Source of the DNA: Pseudolabrys sp.
Lineage (GTDB): Bacteria > Pseudomonadota > Alphaproteobacteria > Rhizobiales > Xanthobacteraceae
NCBI GenBank assembly: GCA_029980465.1
Contig: JARYIJ010000001.1
Coordinates: 2,615,501-2,679,500 of the forward strand
Length of the DNA stretch: 64,000 bases
Direction: 5' to 3'
Shown piece after piece: positions 27,826 through 36,033 of this stretch; within the stretch, counting starts at the first letter, position 1, and the number at the start of each line of letters is the position of its first letter. Both the position numbers and the translations under genes were made by a program. The notes below the pieces were generated by a model. That model saw only the letters and a list, made by a program, of their open reading frames with translations. It was not told the DNA's origin and did not search any database.

Positions 27826-28680
27826 CTAGAACGTCTGGTAGGTCTGACCGAGCTGGCCGCCGACACGGCGGAAGCCGTCGACCGCCGGCTTGTAGGTCTG
27901 GTCGATGTTCATGGCGCGGGCATAGGAGCCAGCGGCCTTCTGCTTGTCGCCGAGCCGCTCGTAGGCGAGGCCGCGGCTGGTCCAGGCCTGGATGTTCTGC
28001 GGCTCGATGCCGACCGCGCTGTCGAGATCGCCAGCGGCGTCCTTGTAGCGGTTGACGGCGATGTAGCTCAGGCCGCGGGCGATGTAGGGCTCGGCCTGCT
28101 GCACCGACAGCCCGATCGCCGTGGTGAAGTCGTCGATCGCGTACTGGTGCTGAGCCTTGCTCTGATAGAGCAAGCCACGGTTGTAGTAGGCCTGCGCGTT
28201 GTCGGGCCGGATCGCGATCGCCTTGTTGAAGTCCTGCAGCGCCTGCAGGTCCTTGTGTTGCTGACGGTAGACGACACCGCGGCCGAGATAGGCCGCGTCA
28301 TAGTTCGGATCGATGCCGAGTGACTTGTTGTAGTCGGCGAGAGCGAGATCGAGCTTGCCGGTCTTGGTCTCGACCAGGCCGCGATTGGCGTAGGCCTGGG
28401 CGTATTTCGGATCGATCGCGATCGCCTTATTGAAGTCGGCGAGCGCCTCGGCATAGCGGCCGGCCTGGCCGAACACCGTGCCGCGCATGTTGTAGGCTTG
28501 CGGGTCGTTCGGGTTGTTACGAACGACGTCGGTCAGCGAGGCGATATTGGCCGGTGACGTCGCGTAGCGGGCATCCTCGCTTTCGGGCGTCGTCGCGGCG
28601 GTATCGAGAGCTGTCGAACAGCCGGCCAGCGTCAGCGCCATGCCGATCAAGGCCCAGACTCGGGCGGAACTCTTCACCAT
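27826..28680 (-). CDS. TPR-repeat lipoprotein
   Basis: A 284-residue lipoprotein: signal with LTLAGC lipobox (Cys about residue 21) and then six tandem TPR units, each with ADFNKAIAIDPKYAQAY-like periods of 34 residues. ATG at 28680 precedes a basic n-region (MVKSSARV); the frame extends upstream without a better start. It resembles NlpI-type adaptors that organise peptidoglycan hydrolases, but partner is unknown. Confidence 0.85.
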   Translation of the reverse strand: MVKSSARVWALIGMALTLAGCSTALDTAATTPESEDARYATSPANIASLTDVVRNNPNDPQAYNMRGTVFGQAGRYAEALADFNKAIAIDPKYAQAYANRGLVETKTGKLDLALADYNKSLGIDPNYDAAYLGRGVVYRQQHKDLQALQDFNKAIAIRPDNAQAYYNRGLLYQSKAQHQYAIDDFTTAIGLSVQQAEPYIARGLSYIAVNRYKDAAGDLDSAVGIEPQNIQAWTSRGLAYERLGDKQKAAGSYARAMNIDQTYKPAVDGFRRVGGQLGQTYQTF

Positions 28681-28765
28681 TGACGCGAACCGCGATTGAC
28701 CGACGCCCCCAAAACAATAGCGCGGGCCGAACCGCCCGCGCCACGTCAAACTCCGGAACGATGGC

Positions 28766-29029
28766 TCAGCCGAAGCGGCGAGCCGGGCCGCGGCCTTCGC
28801 CGGCGGCGGGCTTGGGCTTGGCCGGCAGCAAGCCTTCGCGCTGCATCTTCTTGCGCGCCAGCTTGCGGGCCCGGCGGATCGCTTCCGCCTTTTCCCGCGC
28901 CTTCTTTTCGGATGGCTTTTCGTAATGGCCGCGAAGCTTCATTTCGCGGAAAATGCCCTCTCGCTGCATCTTTTTCTTCAGCGCCTTGAGAGCCTGATCG
29001 ACGTTGTTATCACGGACGAGAACCTGCAC
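28766..29029 (-). CDS. rpsU: 30S ribosomal protein S21
   Basis: An 87-residue basic protein starting [20 protein letters not shown] with [11 protein letters not shown], the S21 core, and an Arg/Lys-rich tail longer than in enterobacteria, as usual in rhizobia. It binds the 30S platform near the anti-Shine-Dalgarno end of 16S RNA. It stands alone; its leader runs into the gene-free stretch to the right. Confidence 0.95.
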   Translation of the reverse strand: MQVLVRDNNVDQALKALKKKMQREGIFREMKLRGHYEKPSEKKAREKAEAIRRARKLARKKMQREGLLPAKPKPAAGEGRGPARRFG

Positions 29030-29341
29030 GCGTGCTCCTTTGTTGGTCCGAACCTGATGGCCGACGAATTGGGGTCAGAAAGCCCTTCAAATAAGGCTTT
29101 TGAGTCGCGCGGCAATAGCAGAAAAGCCCACCTGAGTCCATGACATCGCCGCCTTTGACCGGCCGGGGTCGCGGCGGGGCGGGACCGGCTGCCGGGCAGA
29201 TTTCAGCCGGTCGGAACGCGGCGATAGGCCCGGCCAATAACCCACAGGAGGCCGCACGAATCCGTGCATCTGCTGCCGGTTTTTGGTGTAAACGTCGCCG
29301 TTTCCATTGGCCGCGAATGGGCTTTCGCTGTGAACATCCAG
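29030..29341. other. Divergent intergenic region rpsU / purC-purE fusion
   Basis: About 310 bases without a convincing gene. Near 29087-29100 the repeat AAGCC/GGCTT could form a small hairpin in the rpsU leader. No recognisable riboswitch (purine or other) is seen ahead of the purine gene. The longer reading frame from GTG 29264 into the fusion gene has no homology in its extra 26 residues. Confidence 0.4.
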
Positions 29342-30631
29342 ATGACAGACCGCACCAAGCAGCAACTCGGTGCCCTCGTAATCGAGGGCAAAACCAAGCA
29401 GATTTTTGAGATCAAGGGCTCCGACCTGGTCTCGGTGATCTCGAAAGACGACATCACCGCCGGCGACGGCGCCAAGCACGACATCATCCCGAATAAGGGC
29501 AGGCTCGCCAACCTGACGACGTCCAACGTCTTCCGGCTGCTCAAGGCCTGCGGCCTGCCGGTCGCCTTCGTCGAGCAGGACAGCGCGCTGTCGTTCGTCG
29601 CGCCGAAGTGCACGATGCTGCCCTATGAGGTGGTGGTCCGGCGCGAGGCGCATGGTTCCTATCTCAAGCGCACGCCGCATTTCACCAAGGGGCAGCTTTT
29701 TCCGAAACTGGTCGTCGAGTTTTTCCTCAAGACCAAGGACAAGACCTGGAAGGGCAAGCCGCTGGTCGCCGACGATCCGCTGATGCTGCGCAAGGGTGAC
29801 GGCAAGATCGAGCTGTTCAACCCGGCCAAGCCGCTGATCGGGCAGGAGCCGTTCCTGGTCCTCTCCGAGTCGGAAGTGTTCACGCGTCCGGACGAGGCCT
29901 CGCTCTATCCGGAGATGAGCAAGGCTGCGCGCCGCGCCTTCCTGATCCTGGAGAAGGCCTGGTCGCTCGAAGGCGGCCGCCTGGTCGACTTCAAGGTCGA
30001 GTTCGGCTTCGACGCCAAAGGCAATCTGCTGATCGCCGACGTCATCGACAACGACTCGTGGCGCGTCATCGAGAGCGGCGGCTACATCGACAAGCAGGTG
30101 TACCGCGACGGCGGCGCGCTCGACGAGGTCGCCGCCAAGTACGCGCGGGTCGCCGATATCACCAGCCGGTTCCAGATTCCGAAGCAGCGCATCATTCTGT
30201 GGCGCGGCTCCGAAAAGGACAACCCGGAGGCCTTCGCCAAGGCGCTCGGCGAATTCGCCGACATGATGGAGGTCGTGACCTGCTCGATTCACAAGGAGCC
30301 GGTGCGCGGCGCCGAAATCCTCTACGGCAAGGTGCAGGAGATTCCCGACACCGTCGTGATCGCCTTCATCGGTCGCTCCAACGGCGCCGGCCCGGTGCTT
30401 TCCGCGCTTTCGGCCACGCCAGTCATCACGGTGCCCGCCAGCGCCAAGGATTTTCCAGAGGACGTATGGTCGTGTTTGCGCGCGCCGAGCGCGGTGCCGG
30501 TGATGACGGTGCTCGAGCCGTCGAACGCGGTGCTCGCCGCCTTGCAGATCCTCGGTGCCCGCAACCCGCGAATCTATGCGAAGGTGCGCGGCGACATCGA
30601 GGAGCGCACCGCCAACGTCATGCGGATCTAG
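29342..30631 (+). CDS. Fused SAICAR synthetase / class II AIR carboxylase (PAICS-like)
   Basis: A 429-residue two-domain purine enzyme. Residues about 10-270 are SAICAR synthetase (PurC): LVIEGKTKQIFEI, RREAHGSYLKR, VDFKVEFG and ADVIDNDSWR. From about residue 281 to the end is a PurE domain with RGSEKD, SIHKEP and GRSNGAGPV; His-Lys and Gly-Arg-Ser-Asn-Gly are marks of class II AIR carboxylase, which fixes CO2 on AIR directly. The order PurC-PurE is that of animal PAICS, catalysing two consecutive steps of IMP synthesis. ATG at 29342 matches where the family starts; no clear ribosome-binding site. Confidence 0.87.
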   Translation: MTDRTKQQLGALVIEGKTKQIFEIKGSDLVSVISKDDITAGDGAKHDIIPNKGRLANLTTSNVFRLLKACGLPVAFVEQDSALSFVAPKCTMLPYEVVVRREAHGSYLKRTPHFTKGQLFPKLVVEFFLKTKDKTWKGKPLVADDPLMLRKGDGKIELFNPAKPLIGQEPFLVLSESEVFTRPDEASLYPEMSKAARRAFLILEKAWSLEGGRLVDFKVEFGFDAKGNLLIADVIDNDSWRVIESGGYIDKQVYRDGGALDEVAAKYARVADITSRFQIPKQRIILWRGSEKDNPEAFAKALGEFADMMEVVTCSIHKEPVRGAEILYGKVQEIPDTVVIAFIGRSNGAGPVLSALSATPVITVPASAKDFPEDVWSCLRAPSAVPVMTVLEPSNAVLAALQILGARNPRIYAKVRGDIEERTANVMRI

Positions 30632-30671
30632 CGATGAGCTGTATTGGCTCGGCCAACCTGTCTCCGCTCGT

Positions 30672-30781
30672 CTCTGCGCAAGCAGGGACTCAGGGCCCAA
30701 TATCCCGCTTGACGTTCTGGCTCTGGATTTCCGCTTGCGCCTGTACTCGGGCCGGCGGAGTCAGACCCGGGTGCGGGAATG
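30672..30781. repeat. Degenerate palindromic repeat
   Basis: Contains CTGCGCAAGCAGGGACTC at the left and a decayed TTTCCGCTTGCG half, ending GTGCGGGAATGAGC. It resembles an eroded member of the repeat family at 43117 and 63900. Confidence 0.45.
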
Positions 30782-30814
30782 AGCAAGGGATGTTGCGATA
30801 AGGATGGATGAGCC

Positions 30815-31396
30815 TTGGCGAAGCCGCCGCCGTTGCCTGCGAACGTCTTCGCCACGGAACTCGAGCGGCTGAAAGCCGAATTGCGCCTGGCGCGGGCGCG
30901 CATCATCGAGCTCGAAGCACGCGCGGACGTTGATCCGCAGCTCGACCTTGTCAACCGCCGCGGCTTCGAGCGCGAGCTCGCGCGCTCGATTGCCTACGTC
31001 AAGCGCTACGGCACCGACGCGGTGCTGGTCTATCTCGACCTCGACGGCTTCAAGGCGATCAACGACGGCTATGGCCACGCCGCCGGCGACGATCTGCTGC
31101 GCACGGTCGCGGCCGTGCTGAGCGGCAGCGTGCGTGCCTCCGACGTGGTGGCGCGGCTCGGCGGCGACGAATTTGCCGTACTGCTGTGGAACGTCAGCGA
31201 GGCCCACGCGGTGCCGAAGGCGCGCGACCTCGAGCGCGCGGTCGCCGCCGCCAGTATCGTGCGCGATGGTGTCGTGCTGTCGGTCGGCGCCTCGGCCGGG
31301 GTCGCCGCCTTGAGTCCGCTCGATACGCCGGAGCAGGCGATCGACGCGGCGGACCGCGCCATGTACGTGCGCAAGCGCGAGAAGGCCGCCGGCTGA
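30815..31396 (+). CDS. GGDEF-domain diguanylate cyclase
   Basis: A 193-residue protein: a short N-terminal coiled coil (LERLKAELRLARARIIELEARA) and one GGDEF domain. LDLDGFKAINDGYGHAAGDD and the intact RLGGDEFAVLL active-site motif predict c-di-GMP synthesis from two GTP. No RxxD inhibition site is evident, as the residues before the motif are SDVVARLGGDEF. The start appears to be TTG at 30815, with AAGGATGG upstream; no in-frame ATG exists. No sensor domain, so dimerisation may be via the coiled coil. Confidence 0.85.
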   Translation: MAKPPPLPANVFATELERLKAELRLARARIIELEARADVDPQLDLVNRRGFERELARSIAYVKRYGTDAVLVYLDLDGFKAINDGYGHAAGDDLLRTVAAVLSGSVRASDVVARLGGDEFAVLLWNVSEAHAVPKARDLERAVAAASIVRDGVVLSVGASAGVAALSPLDTPEQAIDAADRAMYVRKREKAAG

Positions 31397-31403
31397 ACGC
31401 CGG

Positions 31404-31610
31404 TTAAGCGATGATGTCCGGCGTGAGCTGGTCCTCGACGGCGCGGATCTTGTCGCGCAGCACCAGCTTGCGCTTTTTCAGCCGCTGAATCTGGATGAGG
31501 TCCGAGCCGGGCGCGCCCTGCAGCGCGGAAATAGCGGCGTCGAGGTCGCGGTGTTCCTGCTGGAGCCGGGCCAACTGCTCGCGTAGCTCGCGTTCTTCCT
31601 CGTCGGTCAT
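31404..31610 (-). CDS. DUF465 (YdcH-like) small coiled-coil protein
   Basis: A 68-residue helical protein, MTDEEERELREQLARLQQEH, followed by a QIQRLKKRKLVLRDKI helix typical of DUF465. The family consists of small two-helix hairpins of unknown function. ATG at 31610 was chosen because it gives the normal family size. A paralogue lies divergently 243 bases away. Confidence 0.8.
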   Translation of the reverse strand: MTDEEERELREQLARLQQEHRDLDAAISALQGAPGSDLIQIQRLKKRKLVLRDKIRAVEDQLTPDIIA

Positions 31611-31852
31611 CGTCACCGCACGATAGGCGCGCGTCCCGCAATTTTGCCGCAACCGCAGGCTGGAATTATCGCGTTTTCCACAGGGCGGTTCAAGCGTTTG
31701 GGGAACTCGCGGCGGAACAAGGTCTTGCCGGGCCGTTGCCGCACCCCGGCTGCAGGCGTAGCATCGCCGGGCGAGCCACCTTTGGGATAGACTTGTTTTT
31801 GGATAGAGTTGGAGTCGCGTCGTCAGGGCCAATGATTGAGGAGACATCCTTC

Positions 31853-32038
31853 ATGTCGATGCAATCGCATCTTTCTGAACTGGAAAGAAAGCATCAGGCA
31901 CTCGAAAACGAAATCAACGATTTGCTCGCCCATCCGGGCGGCGACGATCTCAAGATCGCCGAACTCAAGCGGAAAAAACTTCTGGTCAAGGACGAGTTGA
32001 CCAAGCTCCGGCAGGACGAGAGCGCCAGCGTCCATTAG
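31853..32038 (+). CDS. DUF465 (YdcH-like) small coiled-coil protein, paralogue
   Basis: A 61-residue protein with SHLSELERKHQALENEI and KIAELKRKKLLVKDEL, the DUF465 helical hairpin. A GAGGAG site lies about 8 bases before ATG 31853. It shares pattern with the divergent neighbour (xxDxxxIxxLKxxKLxxxDxI/L), and ends in an intrinsic terminator. Confidence 0.82.
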   Translation: MSMQSHLSELERKHQALENEINDLLAHPGGDDLKIAELKRKKLLVKDELTKLRQDESASVH

Positions 32039-32069
32039 ACGCGCCACTCGCTGCCAGCAGAACGGGGAA

Positions 32070-32108
32070 GCCGCCGGCTCGCGGATGCGGGACGGCGGCG
32101 TTTTTGTT
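32070..32108 (+). terminator. Intrinsic terminator after DUF465 gene
   Basis: Stem GCCGCCG (32070-32076) with CGGCGGC (32093-32099) followed by G and TTTTTGTTTG. Confidence 0.75.
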
Positions 32109-32163
32109 TGTCGCGCTCGAATTTTTGTTCGCGCGATTCAAGGCGCAGTTGGCGGCCGGTATT

Positions 32164-32631
32164 CTACCAGCGGCGCCAGAACGGCAGGCCCCAGTACACC
32201 GGACGCGGATAGGGGTAATAGGTATAATAGACTGGTGGCAGGGGTGGCGCGGCGACGAGATAACCGGGCGGCCCGTAGGCCACCGGCCCGTCATCCTCGA
32301 CATACTGATCCTGGACATAACGGTGCGCCGGGCGCGGCGGCGGCCGGGTGGAGAGATCCGCGGCGTAGCTGTTTGCCGCCGCCGGCTTCGCTTCTCCGAG
32401 ATTGCGGCCGATGGCGTAGCCGTCCTTGCCGTCGAACGTCACCTTGCACCAGCCGGCGTCGCACTGGCCGACCTCGACCGCGGAACCCTTCGGCATCAGC
32501 GTAACCACGCCGCTGGTGGTGCCAGGCGCCTGGCGCAGATTGGTGTCGGCGCCCAGCGTGACCGGCTTGGCCGATGCGGCGGTGGTGAGCGCGACGACCG
32601 CGGCCACGGCGATGACAAGACGCGTAATCAT
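32164..32631 (-). CDS. Exported SH3b-domain protein
   Basis: A 155-residue exported protein: signal peptide MITRLVIAVAAVVALTTAASA, then a bacterial SH3 domain at about 24-80 (TNLRQAPGTTSGVV, CDAGWCKVTFDGKDGYA), and a Pro/Tyr-rich C-terminal tail with RW at the end. Such proteins bind envelope ligands such as peptidoglycan. The ATG at 32631 starts the signal; the open frame reaches far upstream without homology. Confidence 0.82.
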   Translation of the reverse strand: MITRLVIAVAAVVALTTAASAKPVTLGADTNLRQAPGTTSGVVTLMPKGSAVEVGQCDAGWCKVTFDGKDGYAIGRNLGEAKPAAANSYAADLSTRPPPRPAHRYVQDQYVEDDGPVAYGPPGYLVAAPPLPPVYYTYYPYPRPVYWGLPFWRRW

Positions 32632-32805
32632 GGCAAAATCCTCGCGTGAGCGAATGCGACGACCGTTGATTGTCACCCGGACTTGGGCATTTTGTCGCTC
32701 GTTTGCTGAATGCCCTGTGAACGGGAACAACGCCCGCCGGTTGGATTTGCCGCCATTCCGCCGTATTATCGTGGCGATTTGCCAATCTTCGAAACGGGCT
32801 GTGCC

Positions 32806-33108
32806 ATGACGGGTCTGTCGAAAATCTCTGCCGGGTTGTTCGGTCTTGCTCTGCTGGCGGCGGCGCCGGCCGTGCAGGCCTTTACCTTCGAAAACGGCAC
32901 CGGCGGCTCCGGCGCACCGTCGCCGTTTAACGACCCGACCTCGCCGTTCAACACGCCGGGCAACAAGACCGAGACGCTGCCGAACGGCGCGACGCGCTAC
33001 AAGTTCGGCGACACGACGATCACCGTCGGCAATCCGAGTTCGTCGGAACAGGACTTCCGGACCGGCGTCGATCATATCTTCTCTCCGCTCGGTCATCCGC
33101 CGGATTGA
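32806..33108 (+). CDS. Small exported protein of unknown function
   Basis: A 100-residue protein with a signal peptide (SKISAGLFGLALLAAAPAVQA) and a mature part rich in Gly, Asn and Pro, with the repeat-like SPFNDPTSPFNTPGN and a C-terminal RFTGVDHIFSPLG-like segment. I do not recognise a family. It starts 174 bases from the divergent SH3b gene and is followed after 13 bases by another exported protein. Confidence 0.65.
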   Translation: MTGLSKISAGLFGLALLAAAPAVQAFTFENGTGGSGAPSPFNDPTSPFNTPGNKTETLPNGATRYKFGDTTITVGNPSSSEQDFRTGVDHIFSPLGHPPD

Positions 33109-33121
33109 CCGGCCTGACGTG

Positions 33122-33466
33122 ATGTCCGTTGGCCGCTTCGGCGGCGAGGTCCTCCTCGCTGTGCTGGTGATGCTTGCCGCGGCGCCAGCCGTCGCGCAGG
33201 ATATTCGCGGGCTCGAAGTGTGCAGCGCCGAGAAGGACATGGCGCGCCGCACCGGCTGTCTGCAAGGCAATGTCGAGTTTCTGCAGAAAGAGCTTGTCCG
33301 GCAGGCGCGGGAGGCCCGCGCCCGCGATGCGGCCTCGGCGCGCGACATCGCGGCGCTCAAGACCGATATCGCATCGCTTCGGGCCGCGCTCGCGAAGCTT
33401 GAGGACGAACTCGCGGATTTGAAGAAGGCGAAGCCTCAGGGTGGCACGGAGAAGAAGGCCGAATGA
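33122..33466 (+). CDS. Exported coiled-coil protein of unknown function
   Basis: A 114-residue protein: hydrophobic signal (LLAVLVMLAAAPAVAQ), a Cys pair (VCSAEKDMARRTGCLQG) likely in a disulfide, then a long coiled coil (IAALKTDIASLRAALAKLEDEL) and Lys-rich tail. ATG at 33122 begins the signal. Its last codons overlap the next gene (ATGA). Function unknown. Confidence 0.7.
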   Translation: MSVGRFGGEVLLAVLVMLAAAPAVAQDIRGLEVCSAEKDMARRTGCLQGNVEFLQKELVRQAREARARDAASARDIAALKTDIASLRAALAKLEDELADLKKAKPQGGTEKKAE

Positions 33467-33651
33467 AAACGTTTCTTCTCGTCATCGGAATCGTCGTTAC
33501 GGCCGCCGGCCTCGTCTGGGCCGCACAGGGCGCGGGCATTTTCCCGTATCCCGCCGAAAGCTTCATGATCAACGAAACGCGCTGGATCTGGATCGGCCTC
33601 GCGACCGCCGTGGCCGGCGTCATCCTGATCGCATTATCGCGGCAATCGTGA
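33463..33651 (+). CDS. Small two-helix membrane protein
   Basis: A 62-residue membrane protein with two helices (TFLLVIGIVVTAAGLVWA and IWIGLATAVAGVILIALS) and a short periplasmic loop FPYPAESFMINET. It is coupled by ATGA overlap to the coiled-coil gene. This class of tiny inner-membrane protein is common in Bradyrhizobium-like genomes; function unknown. Confidence 0.7.
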   Translation: MKTFLLVIGIVVTAAGLVWAAQGAGIFPYPAESFMINETRWIWIGLATAVAGVILIALSRQS

Positions 33652-33819
33652 GTTCGCCTGCTGTCGCCAGACGGCGCGGCTCGCGTCCCGGTCCTTCCAC
33701 CGCGCACAAAAAGGCCGCCAGGTCTGGTGCCCCGCCGGAACCCGTCCAGAGCCTGCAGAAAGCGGGTGGCGGTCTTCCGGCCGCTGCGCCATCTCATCGG
33801 TTCATTTGGAAAGGTGACG

Positions 33820-34263
33820 ATGGCGACGAGCTACTACAGCACGGTGTTCGAGCAGCCGGCCGAGATGGTCTGGCGGGTGATCCGTGATTTCAATTCCTAT
33901 CCCGTCTGGGTCGAGGGGGCGGGCGAGAGCGAGATCGAAGGCGGCCGATCGGGCGACGCGGTCGGCGCCGTGCGCCATGTCGTCTACCAGGGCCGCCATA
34001 TCCGGCAACGGCTGGTAGCGCAGTCCGACGTCGAGCGCGCGCAGACTTACGAGTTCGCCGATCCCGCCGCTGCGCCGGTGCCGAACTATCGGGCGACCAT
34101 CCGCATCACGCCGGTGGTCGATGGCGGCCGCGCCTTCGTCGAATGGTGGGCGACGTTCGATTGCGAGGCCGACAGGCGCGATGAACGTATCGAATTTTTC
34201 GGGCGCTCGTTTGCCGGCTGGCTGGAATCGCTGCGGCGAGCTCTGGCGAAGGCGGGCGTTTAG
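33820..34263 (+). CDS. SRPBCC/START-like ligand-binding protein
   Basis: A 147-residue protein of the polyketide-cyclase/SRPBCC fold: FEQPAEMVWRVIRDFNSYPVW at the N-terminus, YEFADPAAAPVPNYRATIRI in the middle strands and a long C-terminal helix (FFGRSFAGWLESLRRAL). These proteins bind hydrophobic ligands in a deep cavity. AAAGGTGA precedes the ATG. Ligand unknown; no operon partner. Confidence 0.82.
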   Translation: MATSYYSTVFEQPAEMVWRVIRDFNSYPVWVEGAGESEIEGGRSGDAVGAVRHVVYQGRHIRQRLVAQSDVERAQTYEFADPAAAPVPNYRATIRITPVVDGGRAFVEWWATFDCEADRRDERIEFFGRSFAGWLESLRRALAKAGV

Positions 34264-34306
34264 CCGCCGGGCGATTCTCGCGTTGCGATGTCGCGGACAG
34301 GGCCGT

Positions 34307-35278
34307 TCATTGTCCAAGCCTGTAACGATCGGATGCCCCGCCGAGCAGCCGTTCCGCGTCGTGCACGACGCGCTCGACGATCTCCCGCGCCGGCGGAATG
34401 TCGCCGATCAGGTCGAGCGCCTCGCCGGCATGGAGGACGGCGGTTCCCTGATCGTCGCGCCGCTGTCCCTCGGCGTAGGCGCGGGCCGCCTGCTCCCGAT
34501 CGCGGACGAGGTCAGCTTCGCGCCCGCTCCAGGATTCGAGGAATTCATTTCTGATCACGCGCCCGGTATAGGGTGCCGGCCAGGTCCTGCCGCGCACGAT
34601 GTCGAACACCGATGTGCGCACGGTGGACTCGCCATTGCTGTCGATCAGGCGGCGCTTCGCCTTCAGCGAAACGAGCGACTCCGTTGACGCGAGGAAGCGC
34701 GTTCCCATCAGCACGCCCGCCGCTCCCAGCATCAGCGCGGCGGCAAGGCCGCGGCCGTCAGCGATGCCGCCTGCCGCCGCCACGGGAATATCACCCGCGA
34801 CATCGACGGCCGCCGGCACCAGCGGGAAGGTCGCGCGCGTCGCGCCGTGGCCGCCGGCTTCGGTGCCCTGCGCGACCACGATGTCGGCGCCTTTGACGAC
34901 CACGTCCTTCGCCTCCGTGACGCCCTGGATCTGGCAGATTAGCAGCGCCCCGGCGCGCTTGATCGCCTCGACGTGAGGCGCGATGTCGCCGAACGACAGC
35001 ATGATCGCCGCCGGCTTGCGCTCCAGCGCGAGGTCGAGCAGCCGTGGGTTCTGCGCCATGCTCCAGGTGATGAAGCCGACGCCGATCCGCGCGTTGCCGG
35101 CGGCGTCCAGTTCGCGCGTTAGCCAGTCCGTCTCGCCGTAGCCGCCGCCGACAATGCCGAGTCCGCCGGCATGACTGACGGCGGCGGCAAGCCTGCCGCC
35201 GGCCGCGCCCGCCATCGGCGCGAGCAGGATCGGATGCTTGATCTGGAGCAACGCGGTGAGGGGTGTGGAGATCGTCAC
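34307..35278 (-). CDS. Nitronate monooxygenase / NPD-family FMN enzyme
   Basis: A 323-residue TIM-barrel flavoenzyme. HPILLAPMAG at the start, IVAQGTEAGGHGA with the conserved His near residue 145, and the FMN phosphate region AAGGIADGRGLAAAL with GTRFLAS are typical of 2-nitropropane-dioxygenase-like proteins. It oxidises nitronates or acts as an FMN reductase or isomerase-like protein; the family is diverse. It stands alone between repeats on its upstream side and the SRPBCC gene. Confidence 0.85.
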   Translation of the reverse strand: MTISTPLTALLQIKHPILLAPMAGAAGGRLAAAVSHAGGLGIVGGGYGETDWLTRELDAAGNARIGVGFITWSMAQNPRLLDLALERKPAAIMLSFGDIAPHVEAIKRAGALLICQIQGVTEAKDVVVKGADIVVAQGTEAGGHGATRATFPLVPAAVDVAGDIPVAAAGGIADGRGLAAALMLGAAGVLMGTRFLASTESLVSLKAKRRLIDSNGESTVRTSVFDIVRGRTWPAPYTGRVIRNEFLESWSGREADLVRDREQAARAYAEGQRRDDQGTAVLHAGEALDLIGDIPPAREIVERVVHDAERLLGGASDRYRLGQ

Positions 35279-35455
35279 GGTTGCACGGCCTTTGTTATTT
35301 CGCTGTGGCGCGGTGGACTGTAAGACGCATCGTTCGCGAATTCACGATGCAGTGAATGCGGCTATGGCTCCGAGTGTAATATCAGGTGACGGCCTGAATG
35401 AAACCCGAACGGCGAACGATCGTCGTTGCTTCCGAGGCCACACTCAGAGTCGGCT

Positions 35456-35875
35456 GATCCCGGGCGCAGCGCAGCGCGTCCACAAGCGCGCTCACGTGCA
35501 TCTTGAACGGAAGAGCGGTGCGCTGCAGAACCGGGACCTCAGTTTACTTCGGACGCAATCGGGACCCCGGATCAGCGTCGCATCACTCCGCTGCGCTCCG
35601 TGCTGCGCCGCATCCGGGGAACGGCGTGGAGCGGAGCACGCTTTCTCAACGTCATGGCCGGGCTTGTCCCTTACAATCTGGCCGGAAATGATTCCGGGCT
35701 TTCAAACTCGTGTCCCGGGCGCAGCGCAGCACGAAGTGATGCGCTGCAGACCCGGGACCCCGGTTTCTTTGCATATAACCGGGGTTCCGGCTCTGCGGTG
35801 CACCACTTCGCCATAGCGCGTCGAAGACGCGCGTAAACGCGCTGATGGCTCGTGCTGCACCGCGTCCAGGACACG
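35456..35875. repeat. Cluster of GC-rich palindromic repeats (CCCGGGCGCAGCGCAGC type)
   Basis: The 755 bases from 35279 to 36033 hold no gene. Two or more copies of a repeat beginning CCCGGGCGCAGCGCAGC occur, at about 35459-35540 and 35712-35875; the copy at 35712-35758 is a near-perfect hairpin closed by GTCCCGGG/CCCGGGAC. A CATGGCCGGGCTTGTCCC fragment of another family is at 35653. Stretch 35279-35455 shows nothing recognisable. Confidence 0.75.
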
Positions 35876-35976
35876 TCGTTGATTTTGACGGGCTCTTTTC
35901 GAGTCAGACTCTGAGGAGCCTGCCGAAGCGTAAGTGAAGGCGGGCGCCTCGAAGGATGCGGGCGGCCCGGTCAATG

Positions 35977-36031
35977 GCCTCATGGTTCGAGACGCGTCGC
36001 TGATGCGACGCTCCTCACCATGGGGGTCGTG
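35977..36031. repeat. CCTCATGGTTCGAGACGCG / GCTCCTCACCATG repeat
   Basis: One copy of an inverted repeat family: CCTCATGGTTCGAGACGCG on the left and CGACGCTCCTCACCATGGG on the right, with a small internal hairpin. It is next to the acyl-CoA synthetase stop codon. The same family occurs twice at 40733-40925. Confidence 0.75.
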
Positions 36032-36033
36032 GC

